Assembly (NCBI GenBank): GCA_037176845.1
Contig: JAYKXP010000163.1
Span: forward strand, 1-64,000
Direction of reading: 5' to 3'
Origin: Paramarasmius palmivorus
Lineage: Eukaryota > Basidiomycota > Agaricomycetes > Agaricales > Marasmiaceae
DNA: 64,000 bases
In this document: positions 20,318 to 32,835 of the stretch, piece by piece
Numbering within the stretch: the stretch's first letter is position 1
How the letters are laid out: each line of letters begins with the position of its first letter
The notes under the pieces: model-generated
Seen by the model: the letters and a program-made list of their open reading frames with translations, nothing else
What the model was told of the DNA's origin: nothing
Databases searched by the model: none
Position numbers and translations under genes: made by a program

Positions 20318-21241
20318 TAGTCTCGCTTACCCGACGGCTACAGACACCCTAAAAGGGAACCCGTCTGTAGCCGTCTGGGACATAATCGCCCAGGAACATG
20401 GGCAGCTGAGTTCGGGGTTTGCCGTGGTCACATCACGCAAACTCAGCTGTCTTTTGCTGCTTAGCGCTCTCAAAGCGCCGGGCTCAGAGACCATTCTTTC
20501 GCTCATTCTTGACTTTCCTTGCTTCCTTATTCAAAAATATTGGATTTAGTACACTACTTTGCAATATGTGCATGATTGCTTCCCTGTCAATGTAAATACG
20601 TCGCATCATTCAGGCCACGTTGGGTGCCGAACGTCATGTAGACGTCTTTTCGCAGTGCAAAGACATTTCTTGTCCCAATAGCTCAACACATTGTCAGCTT
20701 TGAAACAAGTCCCTCTAATACATTTACTGGCAAAAATCGCTTGGATTATCAGTGCTCGATATTCAATGTTCGGCCCAACACAAGGTCGGCTCCCTTTGCT
20801 CTTCAAGCTTCAAAGCTTCATCATGGGCCGGAGATCAGAACTGAATTCCAGTGAATAGTGCACATATCCTAACTTTTTATTCAACTGATTGCGTGAACAT
20901 TAATTCTCTCCACACACTCACCGCAGACATCCTGCAAATTTTACAGCATGTTGATCATGTAATACTTGACTCAACCATCCCAAGAGGCATATTCATTGTA
21001 ATACATAGATATGTACACTGCTTATATGAGAGGTGAACTTGCATGGTCGATAATGAAAGGAAAAAAGGTCTCTGAGCCCGGCGCTTTGAGAGCGCTAAGC
21101 AGCAAAAGACAGCTGAGTTTGCGTGATGTGACCACGGCAAACCCCGAACTCAGCTGCCCATGTTCCTGGGCGATTATGTCCCAGACGGCTACAGACGGGT
21201 TCCCTTTTAGGGTGTCTGTAGCCGTCGGGTAAGCGAGACTA
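20318..21241. mobile_element. non-autonomous Mutator-like element (MULE), 924 bp
   Basis: Terminal inverted repeats 20318-20492 and 21067-21241, each 175 bp, appear identical by direct comparison. The element begins TAGTCTCGCTTACCC and ends with the reverse complement. Nine bases GCTGCCCAC occur on both sides (20309-20317 and 21242-21250), a target-site duplication of the length typical of Mutator-like elements. The 574-bp interior has no transposase frame, so the element must be moved in trans. Identical arms and an intact duplication indicate recent insertion. Each arm also holds a 13-bp hairpin (20333-20345 with 20363-20375) and a shorter one around AGCTGAGTT/AACTCAGCT. Confidence 0.9.
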
Positions 21242-21250
21242 GCTGCCCAC
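21242..21250. repeat. right target-site duplication of the MULE
   Basis: GCTGCCCAC directly after the right terminal repeat, matching 20309-20317. Confidence 0.9.
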
Positions 21251-24200
21251 GATGCACGCGTCATCGATTCATCACCGGAGACGGACCGCTGTTCCTCACG
21301 TTGTCGGGGTCTCGATGACAAAGAAATTCCTTCTTTTCTTCTCCCATCATGACCTTTCATATCACGGTTATCATTCTCTGGTGCGTTCTTAGTCTTGTTC
21401 GCGTTGATTTTTCCCTGTTGACGCTTTATTTTCGACTTCTTGTAGCTCCTCTCGACGTTGCAGGCCCTGGCTCGGAGCCGCCGCTGAAGGCTGAATATAG
21501 AACCTTTAGAACCTTGGGAACAGACGGGTTGGGCCACACTGAAGGCAACCGGGGTTGACGTCTGGTGAGTATTTTTGACTTTCGGGGCTATCTCGTTGAC
21601 TAATCGAATTGTTTATCCGAAAACGACAGCTTGGGGGCGACCACGATAGGGTGGTTGACTGGTCTTTCGTAGTATGTCCCAGCCTATTCGTTTGACATTC
21701 TTTTGCTGATACTTGCAACATCGAATTCTTCAGCATTCATGCGTGAAACGCCAGACCAACAAAGAGACAAAAAGGGCACGTAAAAGGGGTGTGAAACTGA
21801 GGTATGGACTTCGCGTTCCCTCTGTTTTGTCGATGTAGACTGATTCGTACACCTTTATAGCTTTCGATGATACTGGCCTCCTGCAAGTGCACAGGAAAGG
21901 GTTTGTATATGCACGAGAACAATGCTCTAAGTTGGAATGTACGCGATTGGTGCCCGAAACCATATCTGGTGAGTGTGTTGTTGTCTTTGTGCTCTGATTC
22001 CGTTGAGTGTTCGATCCCCTAGACTTGGTTACCCCTTCAAAGTCAGTGATGTATGCCTGTGAGAGTTGTACAAGGTCATGATTCAAGATGGCTCGTCCTG
22101 TTTGAGGTACGCTCCATTTCAATCCTTCACCGTTCTTTTGCTGACACCCGGGGTGTCGGTTTATCCAAAACAGGGATTGCTTCGCGAGACTGAGCGAATC
22201 AGCAAAGATTTTAGCGACGAACGTGAAGGTGAAACTGGAAAATTGCGAGGAGGATAGCAGAGGGGTGGACATCCGAGGTATGGTGTCGTGGTTCTGCCGT
22301 TATGATGACGTAGGCTGATATTTGAACATTCGTAGTTTTCCTCGATATGGCTGATGTCGGATTGATACTGGGGACATCGATGCAAGAGACTTGTTCGAAC
22401 CATTGCTACGAGGATGAACAGCTCCCTTTCTCAGTCCACCCTCACAAAAGCCTCGGAATCTCGTCGAGCGTTATTATTCACTATTCGGGATACTTGCCCA
22501 GCAACCAGCTGTTGTCAGAAGGAGCTACCGACCCGTCGAATGACAATGTATACCGTGGGATATTGGCTCTGGGAACGATTCGTTGGATGAGAGGTTCATG
22601 GGAGCAATAATTGAGGGACTATGCCAACGCCGGTACCTGCCCGTGACTGAGGTATGTTATGATTGAAATTTCGGCTGTTTCTTGCGCTGAAATCACTTTA
22701 TCTCTTTGATAGTCACTGTATATAGCCCGGACAGCGAAGCATTGTGACCACGCACGTCGGTAGTTTGGCCTCACAATCACTACCTAGAACTTAAAACGGT
22801 GCCAGGTCATTCTTCGCATCCCATCTACCACGATCAGTCGAATGGCCTAGTACACTGTACCTCCACAGTTACCTGGCAAAGGAGTGAGGAGCAAAGAAGT
22901 TGACAAATCGTTTCTCGTCGTCGAATTCGTTTCTCTCAGCTTCTTCCATTTGCATGCACCGGATTACAAGGTATGAAATTCATCATTCTGCCTCGGGCTC
23001 TGTAGTGATGTTGACATGGCCCTGTTATCTCTAGTTTTCTCTCCACACCACATCTCCCACTCTAAAGGCCCCATCAACGTAGCGCAAATACGGATGGAAA
23101 TTCATGTCGAAATGCCCGCTCACTAGAACTGCCGCCTGATACATGTAGAGTCAAAACATTGCAGCTAGAAATCGTGGTAAGAGCCTCCGTTTCTAATCCT
23201 TGTGACTCTTTAGCTTAATCTCGTCTCCACGCAGACCCCACTCCTTTCCTTTCAAATCATCACATGCTCTTGCTCGAAAAGGCGCCAGTTGTACGATGGT
23301 GCAACGAGGAAATGCTGCTGTAAGAGCTCTGTCTATCCTTTCCTTGATAATGCTCAAGCGCTCCTTGTAGCCAAGTTTTTCCATCCTCTGCCCATAGAAT
23401 CCTCTTCACACCGACACTCCTCACCCTTTCAATCACCTGCAGCCCATTATCAAGGCTCTCGTTGATCGTCCTCCAAACCTACAAGAACGCGACAGCATCA
23501 TGCTCGTTCCTTCCATTGCCCTCCCTTCAAGGCGAGCAAGGAAACTTCAAACACTTGGTGTGCCAGTGTAGACAAAAGCTCAGGACATGGGTGCTGGCGA
23601 AGTGATCTCGGTGTAAACGTACTGCATTCTGGTGCTCTTCACCCAAATTTAGTCTTGATTTATGCTCTAGTACACCTGCATATTCTTTTGACCGCTTTGA
23701 TATCACCTTATTCCTCGCTACACCCCCCCTGTTCTCTATGCTCCACTGTGCTAGAAATGTACTCCATTCGAACTTGAAAGCAACGTGATCAAGTGAAGTG
23801 GCCTCGCGGAGGAGGCAGCTCATACCCTTTCCATCCGCTCCACTGTTCAGATTACACATCCATGGCCACTCCTCTTTTCTACCTGCGAAATAATTCACCT
23901 CGCCTCGGCCGGTGTTTTCTCATCGTATTACACGACGAACGGTCCATCGTGCCGAATGGAAAGACCAAAGTAATGGTCGCTGCCTGGATCTGGGTTAGAG
24001 TAGTGGGTACACACTTTGGGTTTCCTACTGTGTATGCGGGAGTGGGGAGCTGGCATTAGAATCTAGGCGCTAAACTTGATATCCTTGAGCGGAGTTTAGC
24101 GCCGAGTTCTATAAAACTACTGCCTCCTCAGTGATGGTAAACCAGCACCATCACGATTTCCTGGTGTGCTCTGGAATATCTTGATTAGCAGAACGGAAAT

Positions 24201-25925
24201 GTGCTTAACGTACTTGAGCATTACATGGTGGAAAATCACCTTGGAGGATCGACTGATTGGCATGAACTCCAATATGCAAGTACTAGAAGTCTCAGGAACA
24301 GTTTCATGCCGTACAGATGCGAAAGATCGCAGACACTCCGGGACATTAGGGTATACCTCTTCCACAGGATATGGACCCGAATTTGAATACAGCTGCAGCG
24401 CTGCGATGACTCCGCTGGAAGCTCGAACGTGAAGGCACATTCACAGCAGGGAAAGAAGCCGCGTATTGACCTGAAAGCCGCGACCTGCTAACACAATCCG
24501 GAACAACAACGCAAAGAATAGGTATGAACGACTCACATGGAAATACGATACTGTAGGCTGCGTTTGAAGAAAGTCCTACGAGTGTACTGGATAGCTGAGG
24601 TTTCATTAATTTCATTAGCGGGTTTCAATAGCAAGATAAGTGGTTCACGTCATGGAGTCGCCTATGTCGAGGATCTCGTAAAGAGCGCATGCGTATTTAG
24701 AAGTGTTAGTCGCAGGAGTCTTCTCAACCGTGACCCGAAGAACACTTCAAAAACTTGAGCATAGATTCGGAAAGGGGTGCACCACGCACATCGAGTTGTA
24801 TTTTTCGTTCCTGGTAGTACACCTGTCACCTACCATGATTAATGGAAGTTTGCCATACAAACCTAAGCTGTACTCGCTCTTCGTGGTGATGGCGCAGCCC
24901 GCTAGATGTAAATCAGAGAAAGGATAAGGATCTGAAAAATTTCAGGTTATATAGATGATATTACACTCATTACCTTCTCTAGGACGTGATGTATCTCATG
25001 TAGTGTAGAAACCAGTAGTTATGGCTTGAAATTTGGATAAGCTCGTTTTATAGGTACTCGAGATGCTACAGCACTTTGACAGCACTACAGTGCCCTCCGG
25101 TTTCGGCACTGGGCAGAGCAACTAATGACATTACTTGCATCTCGCGCATAGAGGTCAACAGCATTCGTAAACTGTGTTCGCAAGAAAGTGTCAGGCGGTG
25201 CTAGTTTGTAAGGAACGGCAGCGTGGCTGAAATCTATTCACGAGTGTACAATTAGAGGTGCAAGGGATAACAGGAGAATATCCCCTGCAGGAAACGTGTG
25301 AACGACAGAAGACCCATACATCTCAGCACTGCGGTTTAATTGCCGAACATAAGTATGTACATACCTTTTGTTCCCGGAACCTTGGTTCAGCTTGATCTTT
25401 CCGGGAACATTTGTTAATCCCATCAACGATAACGACATTACGACCTTTTTTGCCCAATCCTTCGAGGAGATTGAGCAGAAACTGCTCAGCCTGTGTTAGA
25501 AACTTCCGAACCCGCCCATGGATGCGACTGTGTCACGGTTACACTCCGAATCTGACTCCAGTGGATGTATCCGAATGAGTCGCATAAATGCAGGCAGACA
25601 CTGAACAATGGAGTATAATGGTAGATGTATAGACCATGGATTTTGACAGGCCAAATCACCTGTCCAAATGTTTGTATGGACCGCTCCAAATACACTCTAA
25701 TTTTGCTTTCGGATAACACCGCTAGGCCGTTCGCAGCAACAGGCAACAGCCCAGAAGGGAAAGGATAGATTTCGGGTATCAACCCCTAGAAGAACCTTAA
25801 CCCAGAATAGATGCTGACGTCTGGGTATCATCCATCATGCATCAGATTGCGAACCCTGAAACTTGGTGACATATGACTATTGCTGGCGGCCGAAGCTCTT
25901 CCACCTCCCTCCATCTCAAGATTAA
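21251..25925. other. gene-poor stretch, 4.7 kb
   Basis: No gene could be supported. The minus-strand frame covering 21251-21537 is Arg/Lys-rich (RRKEGISLSSRPRQREEQR) and is entered by the MULE, but it lacks other support. An inverted repeat GGCGCTAAAC/GTTTAGCGCC lies at 24066-24075 and 24094-24103. A diverged repeat copy lies at 25147-25220, matching 13450-13530. Frames elsewhere are short and change strand without pattern. Confidence 0.5.
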
Positions 25926-27067
25926 ATGCCTCTACCTACACTTGACGATGTACTCCAATTCGCTACCCGTATGGACGTCAGCGACCCATGGGAAGGAGAT
26001 CCTCCAGCGTGGCTACAGAAAAAACCGTCAAAGAACCTTCAAGCAGTGGCAAGGCTGCTATGGTGGATCGATCCCAATCTTCTCCAGCAGGCATCCTCCT
26101 GCCCCTGGAACAAGTACCATTCCCTACAGATTCACATGACTCCAGACTCTCAGTTTGGAAACGTAAAAATTTACAGCGTATGTTTCCTACAGATATATTC
26201 TCCTGTTAGTAATTGCTCAAGTATCTTAGTGGGACAAATGTTCATGCTGGCGGATGAAATACAATCTTGAGAAGCAAAGCCGGTCACTTCTTTTGAGTGG
26301 TTATTTGCGGTGGAAATCCAGATTGTCGGGAGAAGGTGCGTAATACAATAATACTGCCAGAGCCTGCATCTTGAAGATGCTAAGACATCCTTTCAGATCC
26401 GGTGGGGGGCAAAAAACGCCGAAAGATAAGCGCCAATCAGACCAGTGCCAATCAGACAAGCACCGACTCCGACCAGACACAAGGTGAGGAGCAAGTACTC
26501 AGATGCTTGATGCTACTCTTCTCATGGTATGCAAGAATCGACCCAACCAGTCCTCGACCTAAGCCGGTTTGCTTACAATGGAGATATGGACGAACCTCGA
26601 GCTCTAGCTCCTAAGGCGCCGGTGGTATTGTATCATGATCTAACAGTAACAAAGCAAAAGTCTCTTGGTAATGATCCACCACTGCGAGGTGAGGATCAGC
26701 TCTTCAGATGTTCCAAACTGCTATTCTCACTGTGGGTACTTAAGAATCAGCTCCGGAGTCAAGTCTGCGTACTGGGGCCTCAAAGGATAAGTCCCAAGAT
26801 TGCAGGAACACACCAATTTTATACCGCGATCTCACAGTACGAAAGAGGCTGCCAAAGCCGAGTGCTGGTCCCACTACTGCCTCTTCCCATCGTCTCCAAG
26901 GTTTCCATCCAAAGCAAGACGTACCAGGTGGCTCGGAAGAGTGCGAAGTTGAAGTGGTGGCTGTTAAGAAACGTGTTAGAAAAAGGAAGGAGAGGTCCCC
27001 TTCTGTAGAAGTACTGCCTGCGCCTGCACCTACCAAAGGACAAGCAAAGGGCAAAAATGCTAAATGA
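25926..27067 (+). CDS. small multi-exon hypothetical gene with a basic C-terminus; 5' structure unresolved
   Basis: The last three exons join cleanly: 26397-26483, 26536-26688 and 26745-27067, with introns 26484-26535 and 26689-26744, all phase 1. The product ends in a Lys/Arg-rich segment (VAVKKRVRKRKERSPS) and a Pro/Ala tail, suggesting a nuclear or nucleic-acid-binding protein. The two introns and their adjacent exon starts are similar to each other (GTGAGGA, CTCAGATG, AAGAATC), and the exons share a DLTV element. An ATG at 25926 opens an 84-codon frame with a good GTATGT donor at 26178, but I could not connect it in frame to 26397. The family is unknown to me; coding status is moderately likely. 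Confidence 0.45.
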
Positions 27068-27532
27068 GCTGTTGTTGAGCAGACTTGTAAATCTTCTTGG
27101 CCCTAGTTGTAGCTAGCAATTGGCTAGCAAATTCAATCTGAACTTGGATCATGTGTAGCAAATCAAGGAGCAATAATACGGAAAAAGCATTGAATTGAAT
27201 AGGTGCTTAGCTATTTCGTCGTGAAATCAGGCTTCATTTTCGTTGAGAATTGGCCCGTCAAGCTAGCCGTCAAGTTTCAGGTCCTGTATCCAACTAAAAT
27301 AGGACATAGCGATGGAATTCATCTATTTTAATTACTTACGCTAACTAATTCTACAGCGTGGTCATCAATCCCAGCAAGTGCGAGTGGTGGGTGTGGCGGT
27401 GAAGAGGTGGAGGCGGAGGCAGTGTGGCACACGTGATGCACCTTGATGCACCTGGCGCTATGCCACGTCTCTTTTTCTTCCGTGATTTCTTCTCCGGTTC
27501 CTTTAACCCGCGCTCTCACGTCCCGGACTGCT

Positions 27533-27552
27533 TCATCCCTCTAGTAGCATTG
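27533..27552. repeat. dispersed repeat fragment shared with the upstream region of gene B
   Basis: TCATCCCTCTAGTAGCATTG occurs here and at 61429-61448. Similarity extends about 25 bp on each side (CTCTCAC...CCC.GAC before; GGTTGCTGAACT versus GGTGGCTGAACT after), so it is the core of a longer, diverged repeat. Confidence 0.7.
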
Positions 27553-27659
27553 CTGTGGTCCGGTTGCTGAACTGCGTGGGTGGAACCCAGACTGACTACA
27601 GTTCTCGGGAATATTGGGTGCGTATGTCTTTCCAGTTCCTCAGACATCTAGCGCTAACG

Positions 27660-28630
27660 ACGGTGAACAGGCCAATGAAAGACTACATACCGAGCAGCTC
27701 TGGCAAGAATGGAGATGATGAAGGAAGCAAAAACGAACTCGACTTTCCCATATCAGTCGTTCAACAAACCCCGATGAAGCAGGCGACGATGGTGTCGGAG
27801 ACAGCGAGCCTGGCGAAGCAGAGGAAACAGACGATATTGCTACCTTTCGCGAGGCCGAGAAAGCGGAGACGAGAGATATATGGAGACGAGGAGACAGACT
27901 ATGAGCAGAGTGTTTTGCACGGTACGTTTGCTTACTCTTGACTTTTTTGTGGTCGTGTTTACGTTGCTGGGCGTTCTTAGAAGACTCGCCTTCGGTCCGA
28001 AGACTGCAGTTATCACCTTGAACTTTTTTGGAGGGCGTTATATCGAGTCCGTATTGACCTCCTCGCCAGGGCTATCTTCTCTCAACGATTGTCGTGAGGT
28101 TGAACTTTCGACCCTCAATTGCAAGCTTGGATGGAAAATTGGAAGGGGAGATGGCTTTACGAGTGTCCTGGCGGCTACAGTGAACGATCCAGTGGGGATG
28201 ATGTTGCGTCGTATATCCCCAGTGAATCTGGTGAATTCACTGTACACCTTCCTGGCGCTCATGGTGTCTTATGACTCCCTTCGGGTTTTCTTGCGTCACG
28301 ACGAAACCTCGATCCTTTTTGTGAAGTCAGAAGTCTTCGGCGCTCCTGCCGGGTTTTGCATTAGTTGGCATGACAACGAAGATAACGGATCCCGCAGTTG
28401 GTACGTCTCCCGTTCGTAGCATTCATGCATGACACTGAGGGACTCGTTTCACAGACTTTTAAACGGAACAGGCGTTCATCTGCGAAATACCAAAAATGTT
28501 CGACACGAGCCGAGATCCGGAAGCTATTCGCGTATTACATTCCCTCGTCCCAACGCTCCGGGATCTCCTTATTATACCGAAACCTCTTTCCGAAAGGATT
28601 CCTTGGAATTTCAGTTCCTACGCGATCTTA
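27660..28630 (+). other. possible broken gene
   Basis: Several segments look coding but do not connect. An acidic stretch at about 27720-27890 reads NPDEAGDDGVGDSEPGEAEE. A segment near 28120-28250 reads AWMENWKGRWLYECPGGYSE. A third at 28468-28617 reads EQAFICEIPKMFDTSRDPEA and VLHSLVPTLRDLLIIPKPLS. Stops and frame changes separate them without obvious splice sites. I do not recognise the family. It may be a decayed gene or a spliced gene I have not resolved. Confidence 0.3.
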
Positions 28631-29145
28631 TCGAAATAATCCAACGAGTCCCGACCTCAGAAACTGCTGGCCCCATATCAACTCCAGTTTCGATCGTCTG
28701 TACCATGTTGTGCGCCACGACAATGGAGACCACCGAGTTCTTGTGTCGCAAAGTGCTTGTTGACCACCTTTCACTATCAAGAATCCCGGCGCGTACACAG
28801 ACTTTAGAAGTGCCCAAGTCGAGGTCGGTGACTTGACGCTATTAATATATTCAAGGCTGATTGAGAGTTCAGTAGCTTCTGTCATATATGCCTTACATCA
28901 GGCAGCTCAGAGTTCGGCGAGTGCCCTACTCTTGCTGCAGTTCGGCCACTTCAGGGCTGTCTTTCTACGTCCACAAATCTTCCAAAGGTACGTGTTCTCA
29001 CTTCACCGACTCGGAACATGTAGGTGAACTTTTTTTTACCAGCTGCTAGGATTTGATAGCGGTCTTGAGTCCTCGTTCCCAATATCGACAGGCTATTCGA
29101 CGAGAGGATTCTTCTAGGCACTGGGCTGGGAAAGGAGATATGCTC

Positions 29146-29357
29146 TGGTACGGTAACACGCTCCTCTAGCCCTCGTTCAGTCTTCTTATGTGATTATAGA
29201 AGGGGTGTCTACACGGCTGTCGCAGATCTCTTCCAGCATCTTCATAGCTAGCTCACGTTCCCTCAATGGACAAGTCTTGTTCACATGCACCTGCACTGGT
29301 ATGGTAATGTGCTGCTCTAGCCCCTGTTCAATTTTCTTACGTACTTATAGAAGGGGT
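29146..29357. repeat. two diverged direct repeat units, period 150 bp
   Basis: Units 29146-29207 and 29296-29357 share CTGGTA.GGTAA, CTCTAGCCC, GTTCA.T.TTCTTA and TTATAGAAGGGGT. Confidence 0.7.
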
Positions 29358-29986
29358 TCAAGCTTCCCTCAACCTTGAGAGTCGATCGAACACATCATGG
29401 ACTTTACGGTGCCTAGAGCGCTGAATGCACATGCACTGTCATCAACCAGAAGGTCCACTACTTCATCGAATATATCACCAGCTACAGCCTGGCTTCCTAC
29501 TTGCTACAGAACGGATCCCCTACCTCCGCTTGGCCTGGGCGCTTCTCTCTCATGACTTCGACGTGCTAGTCTCCAGTGGAGATTTGGCATCATAGCCGTC
29601 GCGCACGCCCACAGTGGAATCGGAAGCACATGCTGTCACTGCTGCGGATCAGGTTGTGCCCATTATGATACGTATATTCGTGGTTGTCGACAGCTTCCCA
29701 ACATGGAGACCGACATGCAGTGAGGCATATCATTCATACGACAGCTTATTGACAAATCTCGGTGGAGTTCCTCTTATTCATCAACTCCATCGCCGCGCAC
29801 CTTCGGTTATGGTCGATTACCCTGGAGAAGTCTCGCTGAAGCTGATTCATGGGACATTGGTAGTACCAGTAAACCAAACCCCACAGGGTCAAGCATCAGG
29901 AAGTGTTGACCATGATGCTAGAAGTGGGTTCGGGAAAGACTTCACTTTGATATGTCCACGGCATGCCAGGTGCGACTCAGAGCACC

Positions 29987-30028
29987 GTGCGTCATCCTCC
30001 GTGCGTCATCCTCCGTGCGTCATCCTCA
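29987..30028. repeat. three tandem copies of a 14-bp unit
   Basis: GTGCGTCATCCTCC is repeated three times in a row, the last copy altered at its end. It is a local slippage-type minisatellite in otherwise non-coding sequence. Confidence 0.85.
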
Positions 30029-32835
30029 CTCATTGTCCTCTTCAACGCCCGTAACCCCAGGCCTCACACTTCGCCTGAAAATCTTTGGTGGGAGTGTGAG
30101 GTAAGGCAAGTTGAGAGAGGAAGGGAATTGCACCGAGAAAATTGCATGAAGGACAAGGTATGGATTGAAAAATTCTCCGGATATACGAAGTGGAGCATGT
30201 TTTGTATGAGAAAAATTCCGTATATACGCCCACGAATGCTCTCTAATCCCTTTCCCGTTCGTCATCACCATAATGATTCATTAATATTTCTACGCGCTAC
30301 GGATAGACTGCCGCCCTTAAGGCAACATTGCCGTTTTACGCAAATATTTATAAACAGGAGACGCACATCACGATAACAGATATGGATAAGCGCTAAGCAA
30401 GTGCATCAGCCTATGTCACCCTATTTCGGGCGAAACGCGAATAAGGGTCCTTTTTGGGCGAATTTCATGTATTTCTACAGGCCCAGTGAATACCAGATCG
30501 ATCTCCGAGTCAGTCACACAAGCCATCTGTCTACTATACATTGACGTGTTCCTCTCGACACGGGTCTAGCAGGGTTAAAAAAAGGACCGAACTCGATTCA
30601 GTGTCGGCGGTCGCCGACCCACCCTCGCTAGTTCATTTATTGAATACAATGTACTTCTCAAAAAACCTCAACATCTAAACAACAATGGGTCAGTCCTAAG
30701 CAAGCTGATTATGAAACTTGACATGCAAACCTTCTGTGGGAACTTATCCTTTGCAACATCAAGTTTAGTGTATACCCTTTGACGAGTTCTCCTAGAAACT
30801 GCTATCAATTGTCGGTAAGCTCAAGGAAACAGTACTCACAGCCGAAAGAATACCACCAGAGTATCAGGATGCCAGTCAAAAGTTTTGATGCCCAGTGACT
30901 GAACAACTGAAACTGGTTCAACTGTTTCAACTTTCAAGACCTTGTCTTCCCAGACACTCCGATATGCTTCTGCGGATATGTGGGTGGGTATCAGCAGTTC
31001 CGCATTATTCATTTCCACATCCACATCCAAGACTCCAGGTCTAGTTTGATATTATCAATGGTAAGAACACCTAATCTGTGTCAATCACTATTTCATACCT
31101 GCAGTTTTCCACATCATCTATTTCACTATCACTCTCAAAAGGCGAGCTCATGGGAGAAGTTGATGAAAAAGCTGGGTCAGGGTCGCAAAGTTTACGTTCC
31201 ATGGCAGGTGTCATCCACGCATGACGATGAGCGCAGCGCTTTCCTCACCGTTTCCCACGAAGGCCAGCAATTCTTTCATCCATCCTTCCCCAGTCCTCGT
31301 CATTATCTCTTAACCTACTACAAATCCACATCTCTGGACACGTCTGGTCTTCACTTCTGATTGACAAGAGGTCATGGGTCATTTCTGCGAGCTTCGTCCC
31401 ACGGCATGTTGAATTATAACCCATCACTTCCAGGCCATGCTGGTATCTTAATTCAGCGTTGTTGGTCAACTGAAGGAACTGTTACTTCTCTCGAAGTCGA
31501 GGGATCATCGGCGTTGAATACAGGTATGTACCGTATGTCCGAGTCTGTCTACCCATTTGAACTTAGGGAAGTCTCACAGTTAACTCGTATATCCGGGAGG
31601 CTCCATCGGGATGGCGCACTTATTACCGTACCGTGGTCACTTGATAGTCTGGCGGAGCGGGCGACTGGCGAGGAGAATAGGTTTTTTAGTTGTGAGTACC
31701 TCGTTCAATATGCATTGGTACCTTTCACCAGACTTAGATTATAGCACTTCAAACAGATGTTTGGGCTTTCCTGTCGCCAGAACCAGATACAAACCATGAG
31801 CCGATCCGAGTTTCAAGATGCAAGGGTACGCCACGACTCTCCGCTATTCGTCCTTATTGCTTACTGGTCTTTACCATGTCCAGCTCTCGTCATGCTCTCC
31901 GTCCTCCCACAAGACCAATACAGGCCAAAGCTTGTCCCAATCAGACTCTCTGCATACTCGAAGTTATTGCGCCAAATATACTGTGAAGGATGGATTCGAC
32001 GGATAGGAAATCGAGAATGGATGAGGTATCTTCTTCCTTTCCAGCCAGCTATAGATATCGAGGTGCGTGAACTGTTTTTCCTTTTCTTTATCTTTAGCTA
32101 TCACTATCATGCATTAGAACGCGAACCAAACGGAACCTATCGCCTTGCTGGACAGAAGACACAAATGACAATCTGATCTCTCCGACGCTCTTGTCGATTG
32201 CTTACCCTACACGAGTCATTCTCTCTACACTCGTAAGGGAATAAGCATGTTTTCTGTTGTAGATTTCACCACATTCGGGAGATCCGTCCATGCAAAAAAA
32301 CACTGGATTTTTGCGTGTCAGTTTGATAGATGACGCGCGGGCCATAATTATACTATCGTCGAGGGCCATACGATAACACGGAAACGATGTATTGGAGGAT
32401 TGCTTGGACCCTACTGGAAGTCATATCATGGGCGGAACTTGACAAGGGCGACTGGTCAGAGTCTTCCTTTTGTCTTTCGTTGGTCTTTATACTGAAAGCG
32501 CTTCCATTCAGTTCCTACCACATACTCTTTCCTTTGTCATTCCGTTGGTCCTCTTACACTAAATTTCGATGGTCACTCTACACGCGTATCATATATCTAC
32601 GCCTTTTCAATGACCGGACCCCTTTGCACCCCTTTGTCGCACCTATTTCTTTGTTGTGATTCGACATCTTAGTCCATTATGTGGTCGTTGCATGGAACAA
32701 TCCTCGGAAACTCGAGATCTATTCATGCAAGGCAACAACCCTGGCCAATGGATTGTCCTATCGGATATAAATTCCTCGGCATTACTTCTGGCATTCTCAC
32801 ATTCACCCTTCTCAGCGTTGTCTCTTCTTCAACTG

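Larger units (their letters stand above)
28640..32830. other. gene-poor stretch with local duplications
   Basis: No gene is firmly supported. Direct repeats lie at 29146-29207/29296-29357, and a triple 14-bp repeat lies at about 29987-30028. Minus-strand frames at 30836-31030 (NNAELLIPTHISAEAYRSVW) and 31245-31469 look slightly more protein-like than background but have no match that I know. Frames around 31360-32180 on the plus strand are open for over 120 codons without recognisable content. Confidence 0.45.

Noticed and set aside
20181..20549. Frame of 122 codons sharing a 58-residue segment with 21022-21537
   Set aside because: The shared segment is the MULE terminal repeat read in both arms; it is not a conserved protein.
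29987..30028. Three 14-bp units considered as a CRISPR-like array
   Set aside because: Units are directly adjacent with no spacers and the genome is fungal; it is a minisatellite.
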